A stretch of 64,000 bases of DNA, taken from the NCBI GenBank assembly GCA_012656075.1, contig JAAKBF010000131.1:62001-126000 (forward strand). The letters are read 5' to 3'. This stretch comes from Phytophthora hibernalis (lineage: Eukaryota; Oomycota; Peronosporomycetes; Peronosporales; Peronosporaceae). This document shows positions 42,239 through 53,479 of this stretch, in pieces (position 1 is the first letter of the stretch; the number at the start of each line of letters is the position of its first letter). The notes below the pieces were generated by a model. The model was given only the letters and a program-made list of their open reading frames with translations. It had not been told where the DNA came from and searched no databases. The translations under genes and the position numbers were made by a program.

Positions 42239-44984
42239 AATAGTGGTCACTGTTCCAATAGAGAACCCGGGAAGACCAAAGTTCGCTCGGGCACTAGACG
42301 CCGGCTCCTCCATGGCTTGGATTGAGTCTCCGTCGGTAGATGACGCGTCGCTGGACCACAATTTCACCAGCTCAGGCCAACCTGGTCGAATGCGTTCTCC
42401 TGCAGCTCAGGATTAACCACTACGGATCGACCGACTTCCACGTCCGTCATTCCTCGGGGAACGAAAAGTTCGACTCCTGGGTTGCGCGGAACGACCGTGG
42501 TATTGAACGGGTGCTCGCTATGGATGTCAACCCAACAATTGCGCCAAGCTTGACGTGAATCCAAAGTTGTAACTTCGGTACACCAATCGGCAAAAGCGGG
42601 GACCCACGGCAACACCTCGAACGAATATACCAGCATCGACGGTCCAAATAAGAACTCTGCCGGGATCTCATCTTCTCCGCGATCATTCTTAAGAACCCAC
42701 TTCCAGAACGGCATGAACTTGTTGCGCAAGTTGTCGGCTCCTTTGTCACGACCACTTAAATACTCATCCCACGCTTCTTGTACCTTTCGCACGAGTGTCG
42801 AGTCGTCGTCCGAGACCCGGATCACCGCAGCGATAGCTCGCTCCACGGAAGCATTTAACACCCAATGCGCACGCTCCCACAATGAAAAACCAATGTCGTC
42901 GCTCTCGGTGTCCTCGGCAGCAAACCCTTGCTCCTGGCGCCAAAGCTTGACGAATCGGCGAAGCTTCGGTCCACGAATCGATATGTGAACATCAGGCATG
43001 AACTTCTCCACGTGGAAGAAGAATACGTGGTTCGGCATCTTGCGTCGGAATTGTCGGTATGGATGATCCGGACGTCGCCAATCCGCGAACGCCCGGATAC
43101 CCTCGACCGAGCTGATCGTGACTACATCTCCAGAAATTGGGGTGGGAGTCCGGTGGTTCAGAATTTGATTCCAACATGCTTGAGAACCCTCCAGCCTTAA
43201 CCCCGGCTCCAAGAAGGCATATTCCCACGCAACGAGCTTCTTGGAGGGTCTCACAAGAGACTGCCAACCACGGATTGCGGGGAGAAGACTCGGTGCAGGA
43301 TGCAACACGTTGGGGTTGGTCCCAGGTGTAGTTGACAGTGTTGCCAAAACCACGGTATGCTGTCGTACCGGCGTTGCACACGTCTTGGTGCCACACGATC
43401 CAGAGCAACGGAAATCGAGTTAAGAGTAGGGCGAACGTCTTGACTGGCGTGCCCGTGATCACTTACGTCCTGCTCCGAAGTATCAGCCACTCCCGCAGTA
43501 ACTTGATCGTCCTCCTTCTCTTCCGAAGCTACGCTGTGGTACGACCGAGTTGCCCCAAGCTGCAGACTGGTAGGTGGACTTTGGCCAGGAGATCCAGACC
43601 CAAAGATGAAGTCATTGTCCACAGCTTCCAGAGCAATAACACTGGCAGCACCCTCACGAGCTTGTGCTGCAGCGGCACGTGTGGACCGACGACGAGGTGT
43701 TCCTGAAATGGACGAAGATCCTGCAGGAGACGCCGGTGGTGACAGCAAATCGATGGTGGAAGCTACTGAGGACGCACTAGCAGTATACCGAGGTGTCGTG
43801 GGTAATGATCCTGAAGCAGCCGGCGGCGGTGGGGACGCAGGAGTCGATTCCGAGCCGCGCTTGGACTTCAGCCGATGCTGGTGAGCGACGCGAGATTTCG
43901 ACTTGAAGTGAGCCCTCGGACAACCCTGCGCTGACTTCGAATTGACCGTCTTGCCGGCATGGGCCGAAGACCAAGTCTTCAATGACTTGCGATAGAAAGT
44001 TTTCCCGCCAACGACAGTCTGCTGCGGACGAGCACGCTTGCCCAGCGGAGACGAAGCAGAGCGAGATGTCAATGACGGAGTCGCAAGCAAGGCGTCCGAC
44101 AGATCATCCTGATCCTCAACTTCACCCTCGCTGCTTCCGCCAAACCCGACTTTCATCTCCGTCGACTCTGCTGGAGCTGCGGTAGCAGCCGACGCCTCAT
44201 CGTGAACTTGCCGAGCAACTCGTTTGGCTAAAAAAGCCTTCACTGTCAACGAAGAATCCGAGTCACGAATGGCGTCCCGAACGATGTCCCAGCATCTGGG
44301 TCCAGCTCGAGAACAGCGAGATCTCGTTCTTCGATGCAACCACCTATGATAAAGCGAACGATACGAATTAGGAGAAAAGTCACGACAACCGGCGAATTCA
44401 TGGGAGCCTACCTTTCGACAGCAAGAGCAGAGTGTCTGCATCCAAATGCCGGTCGTCGACGTATTTGCGAAGCCATTGGTTGGCGCGCAGTGTCTCGGCT
44501 ACCGTGTATTTCATATCTTTCAGCAAAGCTCGCTGAGTACGATCAGCTGCAGAATCACCCTTTTGAGTCAAATAATGGTGACGCTAGCGAACACGACTGG
44601 AAAACAGGGCCAGGTTCTTCTTATAGTGCTCACGGTCAAGAGCGAGCTTACGCAGCAGAGTGTCATTGGAAGAATTGGCAGCTTCCAGAAGGACCTTGGT
44701 TTTGTCTACGATCTCGCTATGGGGGCCACGACAGCCGTCTGGTCCACGAGCTGGCGATCACTGGCAATGCGAAGCCGTTCAGCTATCTGCACCTGCTTCT
44801 TTAACTGGGCGTTTTCAGCGCATTGCAGGTGAAGGAGCAGCTTAGCAGAACTCAACTTGGATTTATCGTCGACGGCAGCTCGTTCTGCAGCATCCTTGGC
44901 AAGACGGGCGGTCGTCACTGCGGCTTGCAGACGACCAAGCTCTTCGACGAGGTCCCGAGGGTCCTCAGCTGGCTGATTTACGAC
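42239..44984 (-). pseudogene. Coiled-coil plus Ser/Pro-rich family protein, copy 2 (with intron)
   Basis: Minus strand. The coiled coil (LVEELGRLQAAVTTARLAKD at about 44960, then NAQLKKQVQIAERLR and LALDREHYKKNLALF) is followed by AETLRANQWLRKYVDDRHLD and ADTLLLLSK. A 68-base GT-AG intron (44411-44344) follows, then GGCIEERDLAVLELDPDAG. Next is a Ser/Pro/Ala-rich region with basic patches (GTPRRRSTRAAAAQAREG). The well-folded C-terminal domain has RKMPNHVFFFHVEKFMPDVH, RRFVKLWRQEQGF, EAWDEYLSGRDKGADNLRNK and FEVLPWVPAFADWCTEV. Frame changes occur near 44700, 44290, 43330 and 42365, the last leading to KLWSSDASSTDGDSIQ. Its 5' end is fused to the broken RNase H of Gypsy B. Function unknown. 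Confidence 0.5.
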
Positions 44985-46976
44985 GAGTCGTGTGGTACGT
45001 GCACATATAGCAATTCTGGGTCCAGGCGGACACTCGCCGAGTTCTTAGATGGTGATGCAATGTGTGCTAGCGACTCGTCGAGTGCAATGTGTGGAGTGAT
45101 ATAGGCTTGCAACAGCTGAGCGAATTCGATATCCCGTTCTCGCACCCGTTTAATTTCCAAGTGGTAAGGTGAGAGCAGGACGGCGAAGCTCACTGGTCGT
45201 CCGTACGATGTCTTCGACGAGAACACCCACTCTAACGTGTAGAACCGGGTGTAGACATGGATTGTCTTGCCAGCCACCAGCGTATAGCATATCATCAGCA
45301 ATTGAAGCAACGCAAGCACATCTCGCTCAGCTGGGTGGTAGATGACTTCGCTCTCTTTCAGCACTCGGCCACAGAAGCGGACTGGGTGCAGTTTCCCATC
45401 ATGCATCTGCATCAGGGTGCTACTCAACACCCAGTCATTAGCAAAGACCATGATATGGACGTCTTTCGCTGAGTTGAAGTGCCTTAGAATAGGCGCTTCT
45501 GTCACCTTCCGCGTTAGCGAATGAAGCTCTGGCGGTCGATAAGTCGCTTCCACTACCGAAGTCATCTTCCTTCAGCTGATAAAGCACTGCTCCACGCAAC
45601 GCCAGGTTTTGGATGAACCGGCTGTAGTAATTGAGTGCGCCAAGGAATGCCTGCATCCCTTTTATGATGACGGAATGGAAGCTCAGCGATAGCAGCCAGC
45701 TTCTTGGGATCCGCGGCAATTCCGTCGGCTGTCACTTTGTGAGACAGGAAGTCGACCATTGGCCGGACAAAAATACTCTTGGTGAACCTCGCACTGATTC
45801 TGCACTCGGCGAATCGGGTCAGCAACCGGTCGAGCGTGTTGAGGCACTCGTCGAATGTTGGACCTCCAAAGCAAATATCGTCGACAAACGACCGTCGACC
45901 AAAGACCGGAATTAACTGTAACTCGTCTGGTTCACCCGTACGGAACATGTCGTTCTCAGGGCTGTTGATGAGCTCTTGCAGCGGGTCAGATTCATTGAGA
46001 GATCGGTAGTCGGCTTCAAATTTGGTGCTTAAACTCATCTAATCGGCCCCTTCCGTTAGCTGGGATGGTCGTTTCTTTCGCTGAGCTATTGCTGCTGCCT
46101 CAGCGAGCCGCATCTTCTCGGCGAATGTAGCCCATCCACCACTCGGTTGCACGTAACCCCAGAGAGCATTGTCGATGACTCGCTGGTAGATCATGGGCGC
46201 ATTTGTTTAGCCCAAACGGCATGCGCAACCACTCGAAGTGCCCTAGAGCACACACAAAAGCTGAAATTTCGCGAGCTCGTCGAGTCATCATTACGGCCCA
46301 GAATCCACTAGCAGCGTCGAGGGAACAGAACCATAAGTAGCTCTCGAGTTCCGTCAGCAGGTCGTCGACCAGCGGCATTGCGTATTCCATGCTGACTGTA
46401 ATTGCGTTCACCAGCTTATAGTCGATGTAAAGCCTAATGTCGACACCATTCTTCATCATGACAATCACGATTGGCGAGGCCCAAGGGCTCATCGGAAATG
46501 ACACGAGCGCTGCCTGAAGCAGCGATTTCAAAAGCTCATAGAGTTTGCTCAAGTTCTTCAGCGGCACTCACCGAGCTCTTTGCTTGATGGGTTCGTGCCC
46601 TTGGACGTCGATATCGCAGGCCACGCCGTATAAGCGCATTTCCACTCGAGATCATGATATTTTCATGGCGTTTCAAGGTTTCGGCGAGCTTCTTTTGCTG
46701 TCGAACATCGTGCGCTGGAGATATAACGGTGTCGCCTTCGTAGTCTAGCTTCGTTGATAACGGTTCCGTCAGGTCAGGCAAGAAGGCGAGCTCATGAGCG
46801 TAATCTGTTAGACTCTCATCGCTCGACGAGTGTTCAAACTCAGCGAGTTCTGACCCGTCTTCAAGAACGACGTCAGCCGTCGAGAGGTGCATCTCGCGTT
46901 TTTCGGTGGCCGTGAGAAACCGCAACCGAACGTCTTCGGCTGGATTAGAACTCAATGGAGTATCTGATACCTCCAA
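44985..46976 (-). pseudogene. pol: RT and first RNase H of Gypsy B
   Basis: LKNLSKLYELLKSLLQAALV, SPWASPIVIVMMKNGVDIRL, FCSLDAASGFWAVMMTRRAR and WLRMPFGLNK are RT blocks. The inter-motif insert (SLSTKFEADYRSLNESDPLQ to LQLIPVFGRR) leads to the catalytic FVDDICFGGPTFDECLNTLD at about 45888. Thumb: VDFLSHKVTADGIAADPKKL. RNase H tether: HPVRFCGRVLKESEVIYHPA, VYTRFYTLEWVFSSKTSYGR and LSPYHLEIKRVRERD. Frame changes near 46555, 46190 and 45660 break it, and stops near 46036 interrupt the insert. Confidence 0.82.
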
Positions 46977-46990
46977 TTCTCCCGATTCGA

Positions 46991-48539
46991 CTAGTCTGGC
47001 TTCCGTAGCCTAGGAGTATGTCGGTCTGGTTGTCGTTCGCCGGGGTCCCACTGGTGACCTCTGTCTATTTTGGTGGAACATCTTTTCTGATGTCCTTCGC
47101 TTTGGACAGTGGCTATCGCCGAGACTTGCTGATCCACTGGCGGCAGCTGCCCGTCACTCCTTTCTTTTTCCGTTATGTCGATTAGAGGATCGACAGTTTT
47201 GGTTTCCGAAATGGTTGAGTTGTCAGGTTTCGGCGGGTCTTCCTCCATGGCCTCACTCTGGGGTATTTCTCCGCTCGCTGAGTTAGATACACCTGTCGAA
47301 TCTTCGTCGAGCTCGTCGACTTCTATTGCTTCACGAGTGTCGTCTTCCTCTGGTTGGACGGGTCTCGGTTTTATAGCCGTCGGCGTCGTGTACTGTGGAC
47401 TTTCGACAGCGGGAGGCTGTCGGCTAAGCCATTCCATATATAGCCGTTGCTCTTTCCTTAGGAGTCGGTTGTCGAGAGCGCCCTCGTAGAGAAGCACTTG
47501 CCAGTCGCGATATTTCGCTGAGTTCACGCGCACATAACCATCATCTCGAGGCAGTACCCCATGGGGCATCCATAGAACCACCGGAAAGTGGGCTGGACGC
47601 CACGTCAGGCTCGCGGTGATGTTCGTCAGCAACACCCGCACGGCGCGTCCTGCAGCGTTGTGTTTGACTGTTGGAATCACCCCTTGCAATTGGCGAACCC
47701 ACAGCTCATGCGTCGATTCGCTGGGATGTCGCCGTCTCAACTTGAACTGGGCGATTTCTCTCCCCATAATGTCCTATGTCTCCCGTGGGCCTCCGATCAC
47801 TTCTCGACCGTACTCTGTGTCGTCAACATCCCTCGACTACTTGGTTAGTGGCACCACGACTTCATCGGGCAGTTTGGCCATTGAATTGTACAAGTCCAGC
47901 CTGATACCGGCTGGTATCATGAAGTCGGTACCCAAGATCAGGTCGACTCCAGCATGATGAGGCATGATCCACACCTCGAATTCGTAAACCACTTCCCACT
48001 CCAGCGTAACTTTAACGATTGCGCGAGAGGTGGTCACAACTTTGACTTGGCGATTCCTTGGACGTCGATCTTCATGTCGTTGTTGGTGAGTCGCTTCAGT
48101 CGCAACTTCCTAGCGAACGCTTCGGTCACAGCCGACACGTTCGCTCCAGTATCCAACAGGATTTTTGTCCGCTCATCATTCACAGCTCCCATCACTAGAG
48201 CTCTCATTCTCACTCGGCGATCGAATTTCCTCGATTACCACCATCCCAGTCGCTCACCAGGGAGCAACTTCCATCTCTTGGCTTGGCCTATCGAAATCAT
48301 CGGTCGCTGAGTTCCATCCATACTTCCAATCGCTCGGTCTTCGTCATCATTCGACTCGCCGGGCCCACTATTTCGTCCAAATCCGCTCGTCCGCTCTCTT
48401 CATCACTCTCATTCTCACTCCACTCGTCGGGCCGTTTCGCTTCCCCAACAAAAGCAAACACGTAGTTCGCTTCGACTGCTGGTTCTGCTGACTGTGACAG
48501 CCCGTTGTTGTCCAACCCAGCCATGGTTGGCGAGCCCAC
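46991..48539 (-). pseudogene. Protease and linker of Gypsy B
   Basis: TKILLDTGANVSAV near 48165-48125 carries the intact catalytic Asp and Gly, followed by IMPHHAGVDLILGTDFMIPA (the ILGTDF block) and a Pro/Glu/Ser-rich linker with RKEQRLYMEWLSRQPPAVES. It ends just before the RT region. It serves as the reference that reveals lost residues in element A. Confidence 0.75.
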
Positions 48540-50762
48540 TAGTTTAAATGGCTCGACGAGTAGATGTCCTGAAGATCGTCCGGGACAATGGACTTGTCGA
48601 CTGACGTCTTAACGAACTTGGCGAGTTTCTCGAAGCGTCGGAAGAGTTCGCACTGGCCTACTTCGTGCACTTGTTTACAGAACTTGCAGCGTCGCCGACA
48701 GAAGTGTGCATCATGACCTGCTGCTCCGCAGTCTCCACACGGACCGTATGTCTTCCGCTCTCGGGACCCGTCTCGACGATTAGCTTGTCCTTTGGGATTC
48801 GACAAGTTCTGCTGATATCGGTTGGAGTCTCCGGTCGTATTACCGGCATCGATGTAGTCCGAGTCTTCTTAAGAGTCTTGGTTGAGAACTTCGCTCGCGT
48901 CGCTTTCTCCATTCGACGAGTCGTAGAGGTCGGTGTTTACCGTAGCTCGGCGAGTGTCGAGTGCTGCCCACAGGTCGTCGATCGACGCATCTGCTAGCGT
49001 AACTCGGTGACTGCTGTCTTCACCCTGTCGACCACGGCGTTCGTCCTGCTGTTTCTTGTAGTCGACTCGGCGATTTTGTTCTCCCTTCTTCTCAGCTCGT
49101 TTGGCGTCCTTACTGCGGCTTGTGCTCAGACGATCGCGTTGTTTCTTGCGCTTCGCACCGAGTAAACGCTGGTTGATCACCTTCTCGACCTTCGTAATAT
49201 CGCTGAGTCGTTGTGGGTACAGCAGATCCACTATGTCGTCGTCTCCGCAATTAAGCAGGAAATGTTCGACGTGGTCGGCGGCGTCAGCTCCATCCTTCTC
49301 GTACCGGATGTGGGCGGTTCGCGCGTAGCCATTCAGTCGCAGCAAGAAGTCGCAGACATGTTCATTCTCCCTGCGTCTCGCTGAGTAGTAGCGGGCTCGC
49401 ACCGACAGGTCGAATTGCGAACAGTAATAGTCCTGGAAAGCCTCGATGAGAAGATTCCACTTTCGCTGAGTCTTCTTGGGAAGCTGTCGGAAACACCCCT
49501 TAGCTGTCTTGCCCGGACTCAGCGAAAATGGTTCACACCACTCATCTTGCCGTTTGCACGTCCCCTTCATCTCGTAGATGAAGCGTTTGATCCATTGTAA
49601 CGCATCTTCCGACCGATAGCGCTTCCCGTCAAAGGTCATGATCTTCTCAAGCGGCGCGTGCGTCCTGATTTCCAACGCTTGTCCTCGGTCGCTTTCAGCC
49701 CCGTCGAAGCTGACCTGGCGGACGTGGTCATGAGGCGACTCATCGACATCGCGGTGTCCAGGGTAATCGTCTTCATCGCTGAGTTGATCATCCCCTCCAG
49801 GGGCTGCAAGTGCTGCGGCGTCCGAACGGATCAGGCGACGGAGCTCGGCGGCTTCTTCAGCAGTGATGAAATCTGCCATCGGGCGTCTAGCTGGCGGATC
49901 GCTGGCCTTCTTCGGATTCGGCAACGGAACTTTTGCTGGGTCTTCACTCGGCTCAGGGAAGACGTACGGCTCAGTGACGTACGGTTGTGGTGGAGCCAAT
50001 TTGGTCTCATCGAGTTCTTCAGCTTGGTTAATTGTCCCTTTGGTCCACCTTGCATCCCAAACAAGTCTTTCAACTTGCGCTTCCATCTCATCAGCTCGAC
50101 GCCGACCGTGTGCACACTCCAAGATGTCAGCGACGGTTTCGATGGCTTATGGCGGCACCGGTATCACGTCGCTCGGAGTAATAACACCGTGTCTTCGACG
50201 AGTTGGTCCACCGTTTGGCTATTGATGGGTTGAACAATTCCTCGCTGAGTTGGGCCCACTTCGCTTGACACATGTACATCGGAGGGAACATGTTGATCCA
50301 CCGACTGTTGGTCTTCACTTCTTCGAAGAGTCGGGCCAGGACTCGGTTCGCCTTCGGTGTTTCGACATTCTTTGTCGCCTTGGGAACAAGCGGCGGTCGG
50401 TCACCCGGAGCCACATCTTGTTTGTCGTCATCGTCATCGCCGAGTTCCGCTGCAAGGTTCCGCTCGACTGGGCGAGGAGCTCCCATGCGGGTCACCTGCA
50501 GCGACAACTCGTCGACTTCTTCGTGGAGATCGACGACTCTATTCACGTCGTCATACTCCATCCCTTCATCACCATCCTTCTCTTCTTCTTCCTCCTCGCT
50601 TCCATGGTCTTCGTTATCGTCGACATCGTCGAACTGGACGGAGCGCGTCACCTCCGCGTCCGCGGCGGTAATGATGGCTCTCGCCGAGTCAGACTCATCG
50701 AGCGGCGATCCTCCGGCCGTCGCCGGGCTTGCGTCGCTCAAATTTGGCGATCCCTTGACCAT
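48540..50762 (-). pseudogene. gag: Gag of Gypsy B
   Basis: MVKGSPNLSDASPATAGG at 50762 starts an acidic N-terminus (a seven-Glu-rich stretch near 50590). After a frame change at about 50125 the core follows: RQLPKKTQRKWNLLIEAFQD, YYCSQFDLSVRARYYSARRR and VCDFLLRLNGYARTAHIRY. A second change at about 48870 leads to the nucleocapsid CGDCGAAGHDAHFC and KFCKQVHEVGQCELF. Identical residue order to A gag over the core. Confidence 0.8.
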
Positions 50763-50828
50763 CTTCTCTCACTTGTTGCTCTTAACTTGGATGTACTTGG
50801 TACCTGCGAAAACAAAGCACACCCTTGA

Positions 50829-50847
50829 ATCCCGGGTCGCGGCACCA
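50829..50847 (-). other. Primer-binding site of Gypsy B
   Basis: The minus strand reads TGGTGCCGCGACCCGGGAT, two bases after the LTR end. Same as Gypsy A. Confidence 0.8.
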
Positions 50848-50849
50848 GT

Positions 50850-51747
50850 TGTGGTGTTGTGATTCACAGAAAACGTCGTTAGTTCGGCTTCCACGCAACA
50901 GCACAACAATTCGCCGAGTCAGGTCGGCGATGTTGGGCTTGCGCAGGGTTCCTGTCGGTTCCGCTTGCGGTTCGCCCCACCGGGGTTCAGTTGAGTGTTG
51001 TTCCCGACGGGTACCAAGCTCCAAACTCTCCAGAGACTCGCCTGAGCGGGGCAGTCTCCGTGCTAAACCCTGTTCCCTCCACCAAATGATAGACGGCAGC
51101 GCGCGAGCGCTTTTACAGGTCACCAGGCGCAGATTATGCTCATCTAGGAGGTTATGGTGTCCTGGGTTGTGCAGACCCACCGACTCGTCGAATCGACGAG
51201 ACTTGTCTTCGCTTGGCAGCGAGAAGTGCCCACCCCGGGCCGACCTTGATCTCTTGGCGCTACCAGACGGCTCCCCTACAAGCTATATCTATCGGAGAAC
51301 GACGGCAGACATAATCCAGCCCACGCAGGGACGTACCGGAAAAGTATACGCTGTTCTTGGACTTAGAAGATTCTGCTCTGATTGTTATCTCTATGTCTTT
51401 GGAGAGTCCCTTCGGGCTCTTCCCTATGTTCTTCTATCGGTCCTATACAAATATCTAATGAAATGGAGTCGTTACAGATCTCCCTGCGACTCTTCGCTCA
51501 GCTCTGTCCCTTGGTGTCGAGCAGTTTACCTACTCTTCGCTCAGATCCTGATTTATCCCCCGTTGGTATATCTCCTCGAGGCATATTCTCGCCAAGTCGA
51601 CTTTCGCCGAGTCCAACTTTCGGCGAGTGCAACTTTCGGCGAGTAGAATATCGTCGAGCCCGTCCATCGCTGTGTCCGTCCTTCGCTGAGTCCAACTTAG
51701 GCATCCCTAGTGTAGGGTCACCAACAACTGGATTTCCCTACATCACA
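50850..51747 (-). repeat. 5' LTR of Gypsy B
   Basis: 898 bases; in element orientation it starts TGTGATGTAGGGAAATCC and ends CACAACACCACA, directly before the primer site. A shorter relative lies at 9698-10223. GCGAGTAGAATATCG-like and TTTCGGCGAGT repeats crowd 51590-51650. Confidence 0.78.
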
Positions 51748-52544
51748 CTTTTGTTGTCCTATCCTATCTGTGTCTCCCTCACCATTCGCTGGCTCTCTTC
51801 CTATCACTTCCTGTCGTGCCTACTCATCATCGTCGCCCAGATTTACCTTGATCACGTGACCGAGTTGCTAGATCGGGGACACACATGTCGCCCCTGACCG
51901 GGGTCGCTCTCATGTCCCAAGCCTTGTCTCAAGAACGTGCGCAAACGGGGTGGAACCGTTGACTGATCCGACTATGTCTTTTCTGCGGAAAATTCCGTTT
52001 CCCGTCGCTCCGTGTCGACCCCCTTCAATCGCTTCGGCCATCTCCGTCATTCTCCAACACTCCGCTTTGCACCGGCATTCCGCATTGTGCCGTCTTCAGA
52101 CGGTTCGAGTCTCCACAACAGCAGCTCGGACACTGAGGGCGACTTAGTGTATGTCGAAGAAGTCTCTCACCGGCCAAGGAGAGAACTTGTGACGCGACTC
52201 TGAACGCGAAGACTGATGCCGTTTTGGACGAATGGCTCTGTCTTAGAGTGAAGTGGGCTGAGGTATCGAAAAACCAGTATCCAAGCAAGGACGAGTTCAA
52301 AAGTGCTAGCCAAGCTGAGCGTGTGCGACAGGAAAAGAAACGTCTGGGTGTGGAACGTCGAGCAGCTATGTGTGCCGCTGGTTTGCAGAGGTCAGTGAGG
52401 AAAAGTATCCCTCGATTGCGAAACATGCCCGCGTCTGGCTGGGACGGAGAAACTCGACAGCCTTTCAAGAACGTGTGTTCTCAACTGGATTGTGGTGTTT
52501 GAAAACATACAATTTCGTCTGACGTGAAATCCTACCTTGCAATC
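51748..52544 (+). pseudogene. Unrecognised coding-like fragment
   Basis: Between two LTRs. Reading plus with one frame change at about 52203: SSLHNSSSDTEGDLVYVEEV, RPRRELVTRL, then DEWLCLRVKWAEVSKNQYPS and ASQAERVRQEKKRLGVERRA to 52502. The acidic patch followed by a basic helix looks like real protein, but I cannot name it. No start or splice sites are secure. Confidence 0.3.
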
Positions 52545-53414
52545 TGTCGTGTAGGATCACGCAGAAATTCTCACTACCAAATGGTATAAGTCCCACCAAC
52601 AACACTCGCCTCCCCTTGTCAGGTCAACGAGCGTTGGATCAAACCTGAAGACAAGGAAAGATCCCTTACGCCGGGTTGATGTGAACCCTCTGTAGGCCAA
52701 CCCAATAACCTGCACCACTAGCTACGAGCGAGGGCTAGTATGCAATATTGCGCTTTCGCGCGAACCCCGCAGTCCCTCAGAAGGAAGGGTACCGGCTGTC
52801 AAGCCTAATACGGGTTTGCAGAGGTAAAACCTCGGCGGGTAGTAAATGTGTATGGAACACTCGGTTCCACTATAATATATGGTGAACGACTCTCCTCGTC
52901 GCTCCCAACACTCGGCCACTCTAATCTCTTGACTGACCAGCAACAAACCCTCGGTTCAATGTACCTTAGGCTCGCTGACCAGCATCCCACAAGCCGAGCG
53001 TATCCAGACCCTAAGATAAGCTAGCTAGACTTACCGAAGACGGACTTGATCCTTGGTGACTTGGGGGAAGACTGCTGATTTATTTCTGTCGATCTATGGC
53101 TCTGAGAGCCTCTGTAGTCAATCCAATAGCTAGTCCTATACGTAAATACAAATATCCAGTGTGAACAGATCCCAGTATGGGATCCTGTACCCGGCTCTAT
53201 AAGACCGAGGATACGAAACTGAAATGGGTACAAACGAGGGTTCGTACCCTCGGCCGGGAACGTATTATACCCGACCGAGGCCTCGGTGACTAAACTATCG
53301 TGGTCACTGTGGCGCGGGGAATGTAATCCACCAATCAGGGCACGCCGGTCACTTTCTTTCAGCAAGGGCAACCTTGCCGACTGGCGACCGAGCGCCCCAA
53401 AACCCAACACCACA
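52545..53414 (-). repeat. LTR of the 54724-55607 type, inverted
   Basis: 870 bases, the reverse complement of the solo LTR at 54724-55607 over most of its length; the two differ chiefly at 53325-53390. In plus orientation it starts TGTCGTGTAGGATC and ends CCCAACACCACA. Flanks AATC and AACT do not match, so no target duplication. The next bases on the plus strand are ACTGCCCCCGCC, similar to those beside the LTR fragment ending at 10223; reversed they give GGCGGGGGCAGT, a possible polypurine tract. Confidence 0.7.
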
Positions 53415-53479
53415 ACTGCCCCCGCCTCGACGCAAGCTTCCACAAGTAGTGCGCGTCGTGGTGCTTCACAGCTTCGCAT

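Larger units (their letters stand above)
44985..51747 (-). mobile_element. Ty3/Gypsy retrotransposon B (3' truncated)
   Basis: Minus-strand order: 5' LTR 51747-50850, primer-binding site, gag, protease, RT, first RNase H. It stops after LDPELLYVHVPHD, exactly before the second RNase H that element A has at the same point. The second RNase H, integrase, chromodomain and 3' LTR are missing, replaced by the coiled-coil/Ser-rich copy 2. Same family as A by gag, RT insert and primer site. Confidence 0.85.
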
